Origin: Paraflavitalea soli
GTDB taxonomy: Bacteria > Bacteroidota > Bacteroidia > Chitinophagales > Chitinophagaceae
DNA: 64,000 nucleotides
Direction: 5' to 3'
Assembly (NCBI RefSeq): GCF_003555545.1
Contig: NZ_CP032157.1
Span: forward strand, 810,546-874,545
Positions 33,563 through 42,759 of the stretch are shown here, one piece after another. The notes beneath the pieces were generated by a model that worked only from the letters and a program-made list of their open reading frames with translations, was not told the DNA's origin and did no database searches. Within the stretch, counting starts at the first letter, position 1. Each line of letters opens with the position of its first letter. A program made the position numbers and the translations under genes.

Positions 33563-33976
33563 ATGAAGAAGATCCACATTGTTATCCTCGTTTGCATTGC
33601 TGCCGGCATCATGGTGCTGCTAAGTTTTATGGGTGATCTTTCTACCTATGAGACCCTCGCTTCTGCCCGTCAGAAAAAAGGAAAAACGGTGACGGTTATT
33701 ACACAACTGGACCGGACCGCTCCCATTGAATACAATCCAGCGCTCAATCCCAACCTGACCACCTTCCATGTTGTAGATTCCCTGGGCAATAAAGCCCGCG
33801 TGGTATATTACTTCGAGAAGCCATTCGATATGGAGAAAAGTGACCGTATTGTATTGAAAGGCAAGATGAACGGAGATATATTTGAAATTAACCGAAAGGA
33901 TGGTATCCTGATCAAGTGTCCTTCCAAATATAAAGACGACCCCAAGGCAGCCTATAATAACCTCTCTTCAAAATAA
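33563..33976 (+). CDS. ccmE: Cytochrome c maturation protein CcmE (Cys variant)
   Basis: 137 residues: a single N-terminal membrane anchor (HIVILVCIAAGIMVLLSF), then a small beta-barrel (TTFHVVDSLGNKARVVYYFEKP, IVLKGKMNGDIFEI). CcmE carries heme on the periplasmic side for the CcmF lyase. In most bacteria the heme attaches to a histidine in HxxxY; here the position reads LIKCPSKY, that is CxxxY, the variant known from archaeal and some other CcmE proteins. ccmF follows 9 bp downstream, so the pair is an operon. Confidence 0.87.
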   Translation: MKKIHIVILVCIAAGIMVLLSFMGDLSTYETLASARQKKGKTVTVITQLDRTAPIEYNPALNPNLTTFHVVDSLGNKARVVYYFEKPFDMEKSDRIVLKGKMNGDIFEINRKDGILIKCPSKYKDDPKAAYNNLSSK

Positions 33977-33985
33977 AGCACCCTG

Positions 33986-36460
33986 ATGGATTATATTGGT
34001 GAACACCTGTTACCCGGACAGCTTGGCCATTTTCTGGTTATACTTTCTTTAGTAGCCTCCATAGTGGCCTGTATTGCTTACTTTAAATCGGCCAATGCCA
34101 AACTTCCCGACGAGGCAGTGAGCTGGAGGAAAATAGGCCGGATCGCTTTTATAACCGATGCGCTTTCTGTTATCACCATCTTTGGTATCATCCTCTTCAT
34201 CATAGTACAGCATTACTATGAATATTATTACGCTTATAATCACTCCGACAGATCCCTGTCGCCCAAATTCCTCCTGGCCAGTATCTGGGAAGGGCAGGAG
34301 GGCAGTTTCCTGTTGTGGACCCTTTGGCATGGTGTATTGGGCCTGGTCCTGATCCGCACCGCCAAAAAGTGGGAAGCGCCGGTGATGGCTGTCATCAGCT
34401 TTGCACAAATATGCCTCGCCACCATGGTACTGGGCGTATATGTCTTTGATGTAAAAATAGGTAGCACCCCGTTCCTGCTTACCCGTCATCAGTTTTCCAG
34501 CGCCCCCATCTTCAGCAATGCCGACTACCTTGCTTCTCTGAAAGATGGCGTAGGATTGAATCAATTGCTCCAGAACTACTGGATGGTGATCCACCCGCCG
34601 GTATTGTTCCTGGGTTTTGCCTCTACTATAGTGCCTTTTGCTTTTGCCGTTGCCGGTCTCTGGAAAAAAGAATATGGCAGCTGGACCAAACAAGCCCTGC
34701 CCTGGTCTTTGTTCTCGGGCGGTGTATTGGGGCTCGGTATCATGATGGGCGCTTACTGGGCTTATGAGTCCCTCAGCTTTGGCGGCTACTGGGCATGGGA
34801 CCCCGTGGAAAACGCCTCACTGGTGCCCTGGCTGATCCTGGTGGCCGGCATCCATACCCAGGTGGTGTACAATTCAACCGGGCATTCACTCCGGGCTACC
34901 CATTTCTTCTTTATTGCCAGCTTTTTGCTCATCTTATATTCTACCTACCTTACGCGCAGCGGCGATCTGCAGGATACTTCCGTACATGCTTTTACAGGAA
35001 GTGGTATGAACTGGCAGCTACGGGCATTGGTATTTGTGTTCCTGGTGCCGTCGCTATGGCTGTTCATTGCGCGGTATAAAAAGATACCGCATATAGCCAA
35101 AGAGGAAAATTCATATAGCCGCGAATTCTGGATGTTTATCGGCGCCCTGGTATTGTTCCTCTCTTCCATATTCATCCTGGTGGCTACATCCCTGCCGGTG
35201 ATCAACAAAATATTTGGTTCCAACTTCACGATTGGCGAAGACCCCCAATTCCCGTACAACCGGATACAGGTATTTGTAGCTGTTGTATTGGGTGTGCTCA
35301 CAGCGGTTACCCAATACCTGAAATATAAGAATACGGCCAAGACGGCTTTCTTTAAGAAGATAGCCCTGCCTACGGGTATTGCACTGGCCATTTCCCTGAG
35401 CGTTAGCCTTTGGGGTAATATCAATTATGACAAGTTTGGTGTCGGTTTCCTGGCCGCCATTCACCTGGCGCTCTTTGCCAGCATTTATGCTGTAGTGGCC
35501 AATGCTACCTATATCTGGAGCGGCCTGAAGGGTAAGCTGAAAGCTGCCGGTGCTTCTATAGCCCACGTAGGTTTTGGTATCATGCTGGTGGGGGTACTGA
35601 TCTCCTCTTCTAAAAAAGAGGTATTGTCGATGAACTTTATGAACCCGCTCAACTTTGGTCCTGACCAGAAAGAGAAGGGCGTGGAGAACCTCACCTTGTA
35701 CCAGGGGGTGCGTACCGACATGGGTAAATACTGGGCTACTTACATCAGTGACTCGGTAACAGAGAAGGGTAAGATGACCTATTTCCGTATTGATATGGAA
35801 AGCAAGGATGGGAAGGAACGCTTCCCCTTATATCCCGATCTCATCAAAAATACCAAGGGGCAGGAAGGATACTCCAATAACCCCGATGCCCGGCATTATT
35901 GGAATAAAGACATTTTTGTATACATCAATTACTCCACCAGGATGCAGGAGGAGAAGGATACAGCCCAATTCCGTTCTAAATTGGTGAAACTGGGTGATAC
36001 GCTCTATTATTCCAATGGTTTTATGACGCTGGACAGTGTGACGGTTAATCAGCCAACAGCTGGCCGGCAGGTGGATGCGGGCGATACCAGCATTATGGCA
36101 CACCTGAGCATCGTGACCCGCGAACAGAAGAAGCTAACGGCCCGTCCAATACTGGCCGTGAAGAATAATGAACCAACCTATATTCCGGATTCTGTTTTCT
36201 CGCAGGGTCTATCCGTTGGGCTGGCCCGCGTGGCAGAGAACCAGCAATTTGAGATCCGGGTGAAGGAGTCGTCTAAAATGGTGCCCTTCATAGCGCTCAA
36301 AGTACTCCAGTTTCCCTTTATCAAGCTTGTCTGGCTGGGAACGGTACTCATGGTCATTGGATTTATCATGAGTATGGTGTACAGGCTCAGGCTGTTGAGG
36401 CCGGTGGGTAGTGAAACGGCCTCCAGGAAGAAACCGGTGGCTCAGGAGCCGGTGTCGTAA
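33986..36460 (+). CDS. ccmF: Cytochrome c heme lyase CcmF-like protein
   Basis: 824 residues, about 14 membrane helices plus a large periplasmic part near the C-terminus (~560-780). The tryptophan-rich WWD-type heme-handling motif is visible as FGGYWAWDPVENASLVPWL near residue 262-280, with histidines in WHGVLGL and MVIHPPVLFLG before it and HSLRATHFF after it. It would ligate heme delivered by CcmE to apocytochrome c. It follows ccmE by 9 bp. The rest of the maturation genes are not in this window. Confidence 0.93.
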   Translation: MDYIGEHLLPGQLGHFLVILSLVASIVACIAYFKSANAKLPDEAVSWRKIGRIAFITDALSVITIFGIILFIIVQHYYEYYYAYNHSDRSLSPKFLLASIWEGQEGSFLLWTLWHGVLGLVLIRTAKKWEAPVMAVISFAQICLATMVLGVYVFDVKIGSTPFLLTRHQFSSAPIFSNADYLASLKDGVGLNQLLQNYWMVIHPPVLFLGFASTIVPFAFAVAGLWKKEYGSWTKQALPWSLFSGGVLGLGIMMGAYWAYESLSFGGYWAWDPVENASLVPWLILVAGIHTQVVYNSTGHSLRATHFFFIASFLLILYSTYLTRSGDLQDTSVHAFTGSGMNWQLRALVFVFLVPSLWLFIARYKKIPHIAKEENSYSREFWMFIGALVLFLSSIFILVATSLPVINKIFGSNFTIGEDPQFPYNRIQVFVAVVLGVLTAVTQYLKYKNTAKTAFFKKIALPTGIALAISLSVSLWGNINYDKFGVGFLAAIHLALFASIYAVVANATYIWSGLKGKLKAAGASIAHVGFGIMLVGVLISSSKKEVLSMNFMNPLNFGPDQKEKGVENLTLYQGVRTDMGKYWATYISDSVTEKGKMTYFRIDMESKDGKERFPLYPDLIKNTKGQEGYSNNPDARHYWNKDIFVYINYSTRMQEEKDTAQFRSKLVKLGDTLYYSNGFMTLDSVTVNQPTAGRQVDAGDTSIMAHLSIVTREQKKLTARPILAVKNNEPTYIPDSVFSQGLSVGLARVAENQQFEIRVKESSKMVPFIALKVLQFPFIKLVWLGTVLMVIGFIMSMVYRLRLLRPVGSETASRKKPVAQEPVS

Positions 36461-36574
36461 TGACATCCTGGGTTCTCTAATTTTAACTAAATACTTGCAG
36501 CTATCCAGGTTACTTAACTTGTCTTACCGGTATTATTCCTTATTGGGGAATAATTACTATTTTGTGTAAGAACA

Positions 36575-37231
36575 ATGTTTCCACAACGCATTATATACAA
36601 TTGTATTATCATGGTTTCGACTTTCCTGTATTGCAGCGGGACTGCTGCAGGCCAGGTAAAAGATACGATCCCGCTGCCCCCGGGCGTGGAACATCCTGAA
36701 TTGGGGCCTAATGACACCATCCCGGTGCCGGCTATCATAGCAGGCAATCAACTCATTCCTTCCGGTAATATGGAGTGGTTGTGGGTGACGGCTCCCTATC
36801 CCAAACATTTATTGAAGAAGCGGCAGGAGTGGACGCGCCTGCGCAATGCCATATATGTGACCTATCCCTATGCCCGTAAAGCGGGGGGCATTATCAATGA
36901 GATCAATAATAAACTGGCGGGTGTTACTGATAAGGAACAGCGCAAGAAATACCTCAAAACAAGGGAAAAGGAACTCAAGAAAGAGTTTGCCGATCCATTG
37001 AGCAACCTGTCTATCTACCAGGGCAAGGTGCTCATGAAACTCATTAACCGGCAAACGGGTAATAACTGCTACGACATTATCAAGGAATACAAGGGAGGCT
37101 TTACAGCCCGTATGTACCAGACAGTGGCTTTCTTCTTCAACAGCAACCTCAAACAACCTTACGATGCCCAGGGTGGTGAAAAGGAAATGGAAAGCATCGT
37201 GCTGGAAGTGGAGCGCATGTACCGGATGTAA
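36575..37231 (+). CDS. DUF4294 protein, probably exported
   Basis: 218 residues with a hydrophobic N-terminus that could be a signal peptide (IIYNCIIMVSTFLYCSGTAA). The rest is a single DUF4294 domain, highly charged and helical, with repeated basic words (RKKYLKTREKELKKEFADP) and conserved SIYQGKVLMKLINRQTGN, and ending in RMYRM. Function unknown. A hairpin ATTATTCC/GGAATAAT at 36532-36554 lies just upstream and may end the ccmF transcript or regulate this gene. Confidence 0.8.
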   Translation: MFPQRIIYNCIIMVSTFLYCSGTAAGQVKDTIPLPPGVEHPELGPNDTIPVPAIIAGNQLIPSGNMEWLWVTAPYPKHLLKKRQEWTRLRNAIYVTYPYARKAGGIINEINNKLAGVTDKEQRKKYLKTREKELKKEFADPLSNLSIYQGKVLMKLINRQTGNNCYDIIKEYKGGFTARMYQTVAFFFNSNLKQPYDAQGGEKEMESIVLEVERMYRM

Positions 37232-37352
37232 TTTCGAATGTAGGATGTAGAATTCCGGATTCTTTAGGCTTAGCTTCATAACAAACAGCAGGCTCTGGTT
37301 ATTTCGCGTGTTCAATGCGCGGCAGCAATCCTAAATCCTAAATTCGAAATTC
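37231..37352. repeat. Intergenic imperfect palindrome between convergent genes
   Basis: Left arm AATTTCGAATGTAGGATG-TAGAATT (from 37231) is complementary, with mismatches, to the right arm AATCCTAAATCC-TAAATTCGAAATT (37328-37352). GTAGGATGTAG-like words repeat inside it. A related GATGTAGGATG word is at 39283-39293. It may stop both convergent transcripts. Confidence 0.6.
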
Positions 37353-37843
37353 TATAATCGTGTGATCTTGCCAATCAACCCCGTCGTTGAGAACCCTTCT
37401 ACAATTGGATTGATCACTACTTTTCCGCCATTGGCCTTTACTTCTTTCGCGCCTACGATCTGCTCTTCTGTATAATCACCGCCTTTCACCAATACATCGG
37501 GCAGTACGGCTTTGATCAGTTCCAGCGGGGTATCTTCTTCAAATAGGACTACCGCATCCACCATCAGTAAGGAGGCCATCACAATACTGCGCGCCTGTTC
37601 ATCATTTACAGGGCGGCTATCACCTTTTAATCGTTTGGTAGACGCATCTGAATTGAGGCCTACAATGAGGTAATCGGCTTCTCCGGCAGCTTGCGACAGG
37701 GAAGCAATATGGCCACGGTGCATGATGTCAAAAACACCATTGGTGAAGGAAACTGTTTTACCAATAGTACGCCATTGTGCTATTCTTCTGAGGAGCTCAG
37801 GAAGGGTGAAGATCTTTTTCTCTATGATGTCCGCTTTGCGCAT
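37352..37843 (-). CDS. D-glycero-beta-D-manno-heptose 1-phosphate adenylyltransferase
   Basis: 163 residues, a stand-alone version of the C-terminal domain of HldE/RfaE. The nucleotidyltransferase signature FTNGVFDIMHRGHIASL (residues ~33-49) has the HxGH active site, and VDAVVLFEEDTPLELI and VKGGDYTEEQIVGAKEV are typical. It makes ADP-activated heptose for lipopolysaccharide core. Its first 47 nt overlap the end of the flippase-like gene, so it is translated from the same mRNA. The kinase half is not in this window. Confidence 0.92.
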   Translation of the reverse strand: MRKADIIEKKIFTLPELLRRIAQWRTIGKTVSFTNGVFDIMHRGHIASLSQAAGEADYLIVGLNSDASTKRLKGDSRPVNDEQARSIVMASLLMVDAVVLFEEDTPLELIKAVLPDVLVKGGDYTEEQIVGAKEVKANGGKVVINPIVEGFSTTGLIGKITRL

Positions 37844-38852
37844 GCGATTCTTTTTGCTTCTTATTGAAATATGGCAGCAAAGCTAAGGCAACAAATCCAC
37901 TGATCAGCATCTGGAAGAATTGTACTGTCCACATCAACAATCCAAAAGCCAGGCCAATGCCCTCATTGAGCCCGTAGAGTGCAAGTGTTTGCTGTACAAA
38001 AATATGGTATACGCCCAATCCGCCGGGAGTAGGTACGATCATGGCGAGACTGCCGGTTGATAATACAGAGAGGGCTTCTTTGAGTCCGTAAATGGAGGTT
38101 TCCTCCAGGGCATAAAACCCGATCCACACGCTCGTCAGGTACATACACCAGATGAAAATACTGTGGAAGATGAACCAGCCTTTTTGTTTTACGTAGCGTA
38201 CGCTGGTGATACCACCCCATATTCCGGCGAGTATCTTTTTGATCTTTTGAATAAGGCCAATATGGGCGAACTTCCTGAAGACAAATATAGTCCCTGCAAC
38301 AAGGGCCACCAGGATCAGCACCAGCAGCACGATATTGCCCATGGTCAGTTTACTGGCCTTATCAGCAATAATGGCATCGACCTGTTTGCCTACAAAGTCG
38401 CCGATCACATCGATCTGGGTGAGGGTAGCAATGGTGATCACCAGCACCAGGCAAATAACATCAAAAGCTCTTTCAGCCACAATGGTGCCTACGAGCTTGT
38501 CGGCAGGTACTTTTTCATACCGGGCCAGTACAGTGCATTTAAGCACTTCGCCCAGGCGCGGGAAGGCCAGGTTGGCCATATAACCAATCAGCACAGCCAG
38601 GTAGGTATTGGAGGTACGGGGCTTATAACCGAGGGGTTCCATCAATATCTTCCAGCGCAAAGCACGGCTATAATGACTCAGCAGGAGGGAGGCCATTACA
38701 GGAACGATGAGCCAGTACCTTGCTTTGGAAATGGCTGTCTTGATATTGATCCATTCGCTGTCAGGGATCTTTTTGATCGACCACCAGACCAGGAAAATTG
38801 CCAGTCCTAAAAACAATGCGTATTGAAGATAGCTGACAATCTTTTTATTCAT
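37797..38852 (-). CDS. Flippase-like / lysylphosphatidylglycerol synthase TM-domain protein (UPF0104)
   Basis: 351 residues with about eight membrane helices (for example YALFLGLAIFLVWWSI, IVLLVLILVALVAGTIFVF, AMIVPTPGGLGVYHIFV). The PTPGGLGVYH segment is the family signature. It belongs to a family that includes the flippase part of MprF and AglD, so lipid or glycolipid transfer across the membrane is possible but unproven. The C-terminus is basic (FNKKQKESHAQSGHHREK). The stop lies 47 bp inside the heptose adenylyltransferase gene, pointing to a link with envelope synthesis. panD is 71 bp upstream on the same strand. Confidence 0.85.
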   Translation of the reverse strand: MNKKIVSYLQYALFLGLAIFLVWWSIKKIPDSEWINIKTAISKARYWLIVPVMASLLLSHYSRALRWKILMEPLGYKPRTSNTYLAVLIGYMANLAFPRLGEVLKCTVLARYEKVPADKLVGTIVAERAFDVICLVLVITIATLTQIDVIGDFVGKQVDAIIADKASKLTMGNIVLLVLILVALVAGTIFVFRKFAHIGLIQKIKKILAGIWGGITSVRYVKQKGWFIFHSIFIWCMYLTSVWIGFYALEETSIYGLKEALSVLSTGSLAMIVPTPGGLGVYHIFVQQTLALYGLNEGIGLAFGLLMWTVQFFQMLISGFVALALLPYFNKKQKESHAQSGHHREKDLHPS

Positions 38853-38923
38853 GAGTTAAAGCCGGTTGGTATCAAACAAAAATAAAGACAATATATCACG
38901 CGAATGTTATTATAACGGTATTG

Positions 38924-39268
38924 TTATAATTTATTGCCTTCTTTTGGGAATACTAACCAGGGTTTAAAACTTTTGGCTTTCTCAAAATCCATGCGGGCAT
39001 AAGAGATAATGATCACGATGTCGCCGGTTGCGCCCTGGCGGGCCGCCGGTCCGTTGAGGCAGCAAACACCTGATCCTCTTTTACCTTTAATAAGATAGGT
39101 CTCTATGCGGGAGCCATTATTGACATTTACTACCTGTATCTTCTCATGTTCGATCATATTGGATGCGTCCATCAGATCTTCGTCCAGGGTAAGGCTACCT
39201 ACATAATTAAGGTTAGCTTCTGTGATCACTGCGCGGTGCACCTTAGACTTGAGCACTTCGATGTCCAT
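38924..39268 (-). CDS. panD: Aspartate 1-decarboxylase (pyruvoyl enzyme)
   Basis: 114 residues, full length. It makes beta-alanine from aspartate. The self-cleavage site Gly-Ser is in [14 protein letters not shown] (residues ~20-33), with [10 protein letters not shown] before it and [17 protein letters not shown] and [20 protein letters not shown] after it. panC is upstream on the same strand (178 bp), so beta-alanine and pantothenate genes are next to each other. Pro-enzyme cleavage should leave a pyruvoyl group on Ser25. A weak IR (ATTATAAC/GTTATAAT, 38909-38930) overlaps the stop codon. Confidence 0.95.
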   Translation of the reverse strand: MDIEVLKSKVHRAVITEANLNYVGSLTLDEDLMDASNMIEHEKIQVVNVNNGSRIETYLIKGKRGSGVCCLNGPAARQGATGDIVIIISYARMDFEKAKSFKPWLVFPKEGNKL

Positions 39269-39445
39269 GATAATTTGTGTTTAGATGTAGGATGAAGGTT
39301 TAAGTCGCAATTGCTCTGCAACCATTCCCGTAGGAATACTGCGATCAATTTGCGCGTGTATAAAACGGCTGCAAAGCTATAAAAGTTTACTGATTTTCGA
39401 ACGATTGTTAGTCCTTCACAGATTATTGGAAATGTTAATACGCAC

Positions 39446-40294
39446 CTATTTCGTAACCTGCATATTATCAATCAGTCTTACTTCTCCCAAAAAGGCTGCG
39501 ACAAGGGCTATTACAGGCTCTTTTCCATCCCAATTGTCAATGGGAGCGAGTGAATCGGCCGCTGCCATAGATATATAATCTACTTTAAAACCTTCTTTTT
39601 CGAGCAGGCTGCGGCCTTCCTGTTGTAAAGAGGAGAGGGGGCCTGCCGTTATATGCCGGCGGATATGCTCCAGTACCTGATAGATGGCAGGTGCTTTTTT
39701 CCGGTCGGCTTCCGGCAACCGCATATTGCGGCTACTCATGGCCAGGCCATCGGCCTCGCGCCTGGTGGCAACGGTTTCAAAGCGGGTAGGCATAGACAGG
39801 TGTTTCAGCAGCCACTGCACTACCATACATTGCTGATAATCTTTCTGCCCCATAAACAGATCATCGGGATTAACCATCTGTAACAAGCGGCTCATTACCT
39901 GGCATACGCCCTGGAAATGACCGGGCCGGTAGGCGCCTTCGAGGATGGTTTCGAGGTATCCCAGGTCGTACTGTTCCAGGTGGTGGATACCTTGTGGATA
40001 CATTTCGTGGACCGATGGCAGGAAGAGGATATGGGCGCCTGTCTGCTCCAACTGATGGATGTCCTTATCCAGGGTATTGGGATACTTCTTAAAATCGTTG
40101 GGGTCATTGAACTGGGTAGGGTTCACAAATATGCTGCATACAGTGATGTCTGTGTGCTTTTGGGCTTCTTTCACCAGCGCGAGATGGCCCTGGTGAAGGG
40201 CTCCCATTGTGGGAATAAACCCTATTTTCTGTTGCATCGATCGCTGCTTTTCCAGGTACCTGCCGAGTGCGGCAGCTTGCTTAAAAATGATCAT
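39446..40294 (-). CDS. panC: Pantoate-beta-alanine ligase (pantothenate synthetase)
   Basis: 282 residues, full length. It joins pantoate and beta-alanine with ATP. The HIGH-like motif is GFIPTMGALHQGHLALV (residues ~26-42), followed by SIFVNPTQFNDPNDF, the VNPDDLFMGQKDYQQ segment and the KMSKS-like MSSRN in GLAMSSRNMRL. It sits with panD and is divergent from the glycogen synthase domain gene. panB is not in this window. Confidence 0.96.
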   Translation of the reverse strand: MIIFKQAAALGRYLEKQRSMQQKIGFIPTMGALHQGHLALVKEAQKHTDITVCSIFVNPTQFNDPNDFKKYPNTLDKDIHQLEQTGAHILFLPSVHEMYPQGIHHLEQYDLGYLETILEGAYRPGHFQGVCQVMSRLLQMVNPDDLFMGQKDYQQCMVVQWLLKHLSMPTRFETVATRREADGLAMSSRNMRLPEADRKKAPAIYQVLEHIRRHITAGPLSSLQQEGRSLLEKEGFKVDYISMAAADSLAPIDNWDGKEPVIALVAAFLGEVRLIDNMQVTK

Positions 40295-40353
40295 TTTGAG
40301 ACGTTTAAAAGCATGGGACAGGCTATGCCGCCCATTTTTTTAATAAAATACCT

Positions 40354-40361
40354 TAACTTTG
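40354..40361 (+). promoter_or_regulatory. -7 box of glycogen synthase domain gene
   Basis: TAACTTTG matches TAnnTTTG, 46 bp before the ATG at 40407. It rules out the in-frame ATG at 40359, which lies inside the box. Confidence 0.5.
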
Positions 40362-40406
40362 CACCCTGTTTTTAAAAATGGTTATCCGCAACCAATTATA
40401 ATCATA

Positions 40407-41219
40407 ATGCTGACAAAGAAAAGAATTTTATTTATTGCCAACGAAATGTCTCCTTACCTGGAGCTGACAGAATTCTCGGAAACTGTTAACCGTCTGGCGA
40501 TAAAAGCAAATGAAGGAGGTTTCGAAGTTCGTTGCATTATGCCCCGGTTCGGGGTGATCAATGAGAGGAGGCACAGGCTCCATGAAGTTGTTCGGTTGTC
40601 GGGGATCAACGTTTCTGTTGACAATGATGATTTCCCCCTCCAGATCAAAGTAGCTTCTTTGCCCAACGCCCGTTTGCAGGTATATTTCCTCGACAATGAA
40701 GACCTGTTCAAACGCAAGCAAATATTCCATGATGATGATGAAAAGTGGTTTGACGACAATGGCCTGAGAACAGTATTTTTCTGCAAAGGTGCCCTGGAAA
40801 CAGTGAAGAAATTCGGATGGCCGCCTGACATTATTCATTGCAGCGGCTGGATGACCGGTCTTATTCCCCTGTATCAAAAGACAGCTTATAAAAAAGAACC
40901 TGTATTTGCCCACAGTAAGGTGATCTACACCCTCGGCAACAACAGTTTTAAGGAAAAGCTGAGCCCCAACTTCCTGAAACTGGCTAATATCAGCCCCAAT
41001 ATCAAGGACAAAGACCTGGAGCCCTTCAAGGAGCTTAACAATACCGCATTAATGCGTGGGGGAGCTACTTATGCCGATGCGGTTACTTTTGGTGCTGAAA
41101 AGGTAGATAAGAAGCTGGTAGAGGAGTTTGGAAAGGTGAAAGGTAAAAAAGTACTTACCTACAATGCTGAGTCCGATTTAACAGACTATTTGCAATTGTA
41201 TTCCGACCTTGCCAAATAG
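40407..41219 (+). CDS. Glycogen/starch synthase N-terminal domain protein
   Basis: 270 residues from the Met at 40407 (MLTKKRILFIANEMSPYLEL). It corresponds only to the N-terminal GT5 domain of GlgA: NEMSPYLELTEFSETVN (where GlgA has its ADP-glucose motif with Lys-x-Gly-Gly; here no KTGGL is seen), PPDIIHCSGWMTGLIPLY and YTLGNNSF. The C-terminal Rossmann domain, needed for normal catalysis, is missing. Single-domain versions of this kind are frequent in Bacteroidota, and I infer they are not glycogen synthases. DUF4270 follows 31 bp downstream and is probably in the same operon. Confidence 0.85.
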   Translation: MLTKKRILFIANEMSPYLELTEFSETVNRLAIKANEGGFEVRCIMPRFGVINERRHRLHEVVRLSGINVSVDNDDFPLQIKVASLPNARLQVYFLDNEDLFKRKQIFHDDDEKWFDDNGLRTVFFCKGALETVKKFGWPPDIIHCSGWMTGLIPLYQKTAYKKEPVFAHSKVIYTLGNNSFKEKLSPNFLKLANISPNIKDKDLEPFKELNNTALMRGGATYADAVTFGAEKVDKKLVEEFGKVKGKKVLTYNAESDLTDYLQLYSDLAK

Positions 41220-41250
41220 GCTTAATTCCGTAAACTGTTAACAATCACAA

Positions 41251-42684
41251 GTGAATAGGAAAATTTCTCTATCTGTCTTTGCTGTATTGACCGGATTACT
41301 TATCTATAGCTCCTGCACCAAGGTAGATACTACCGATCTCGGTAAGGAACTCATTCCTGTCGTTGACAATGTAAGTACATTCGAAACGATCCTCGACGTT
41401 GAGACCGACAATTTCCTGTTCCCTGATACTACCCGTATCACCGGGTCTTCCCTGCATGCACTGGGTATCATTGGTGATGATCCTGAATTTGGCCGCACAG
41501 AAGCCAGGATCTATTCGGCTTTCGGTCCTTCTTCTTACGGCACCAATCCTTTTGTAGTACAGGATTCTGTTGTGATCGATTCCATCGTATTGTCGCTGGC
41601 TTATGGCGGCTTGTATGGTGACTCCAACTCCATTCAGCGCTATGAGGTATACCAGATAGCCCCCACGCCGGGTAATTTCGTCGATTCTGTTTACCGCATC
41701 AGTACCAGTGACTTTGCGGTATTGCCTACGGTATTGGGCAGTAAGGATGTTGACTTCAAAACATTGAATGATTCCCTTTGGTACAGAGACCGGAAGGATA
41801 CGGTGAAAACGGTGAATGAATTAAGGATCAGGCTGGATACGTCTTTTGGCCGCCAGTTTGTGAATTATGATACGGCCATCCAATACAAATCAGACTCTGC
41901 CTTTAAGACCTATTTCAAAGGACTGGCCATCAAGACCAATAATACAATCTCCCCGGCTAAGAACGGGTTGGCTTATTTCAACCTGACCAGCACTACCAAT
42001 ACGAAACTTACTTTTTATACACGGGTAACCAACAATGGGGTGATCGATACCACTACCACGGTGTTTGCCTATAACAGCGGTAACCAGGCCAACCTGATCA
42101 CCCGTACACCAGCGCATGGCTACCAGACTTACCTCAACAATGGTACGCCCAATGATGACAAAGTGTATATTCAATCCTCACCAGGGTCTTATGCTACAGT
42201 GAAAATACCTGGCCTGGATACTTTCAAGAATGTGAACCGTGTTATCCACCGGGCAGAACTGATCATAGAACAGATCCCGTCTGCACAGGATAATATCTAT
42301 ACCACTCCTTCGCTGATGTTCGTTGATGCCATCAATGCAGCAGGAGACTCCAGCTTTGCTATCCGGAATGACTTTATTTACACCGGTCAGGGTAATGGCT
42401 ATGACGTGGCTAACCTGGGGGGCGACTATAAGAACAACAAGTACGTATTTAATTTATCACGATATCTTCAAAGTGTGGTCACCAAGAAATTGCCTTATTA
42501 TACCTTGCGTATTTATGCGCCTTTCTTTGCAGACCCATATCTCCAGGGCCCTACTGGAACCTCGGTTGTCATGCCTACTTATTTGTTTGTCAACAGTCCA
42601 ATTTCAAATGGAAGGCTGGTAGCCGGCGGCGGCAGCCATCCTACGCAAAAAATGAAGGTTCGAATTATTTATTCTAAAATCTAA
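41251..42684 (+). CDS. DUF4270 family lipoprotein
   Basis: 477 residues, starting with GTG at 41251. The N-terminus is a lipoprotein signal (ISLSVFAVLTGLLIYSSCTK, lipobox SSC). The rest is a beta-rich DUF4270 protein: KVDTTDLGKELIPVVDNV, then strand-rich segments up to LVAGGGSHPTQKMKVRIIYSKI. Function unknown; probably cell-surface. It is common in Bacteroidota and here follows the glycogen synthase domain gene by 31 bp. Confidence 0.85.
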   Translation: MNRKISLSVFAVLTGLLIYSSCTKVDTTDLGKELIPVVDNVSTFETILDVETDNFLFPDTTRITGSSLHALGIIGDDPEFGRTEARIYSAFGPSSYGTNPFVVQDSVVIDSIVLSLAYGGLYGDSNSIQRYEVYQIAPTPGNFVDSVYRISTSDFAVLPTVLGSKDVDFKTLNDSLWYRDRKDTVKTVNELRIRLDTSFGRQFVNYDTAIQYKSDSAFKTYFKGLAIKTNNTISPAKNGLAYFNLTSTTNTKLTFYTRVTNNGVIDTTTTVFAYNSGNQANLITRTPAHGYQTYLNNGTPNDDKVYIQSSPGSYATVKIPGLDTFKNVNRVIHRAELIIEQIPSAQDNIYTTPSLMFVDAINAAGDSSFAIRNDFIYTGQGNGYDVANLGGDYKNNKYVFNLSRYLQSVVTKKLPYYTLRIYAPFFADPYLQGPTGTSVVMPTYLFVNSPISNGRLVAGGGSHPTQKMKVRIIYSKI

Positions 42685-42694
42685 GTCGGACTCT

Positions 42695-42702
42695 TATCTT
42701 TG
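42695..42702 (+). promoter_or_regulatory. -7 box of metK promoter
   Basis: TATCTTTG matches TAnnTTTG, 57 bp before metK. No good -33 element is seen. No SAM riboswitch structure was recognised in the short leader. Confidence 0.4.
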
Positions 42703-42759
42703 CGCCTGTTTGAATAATCCATTAAAATTCTGTTTTAACCTTTATCAAATCAAATAGTC

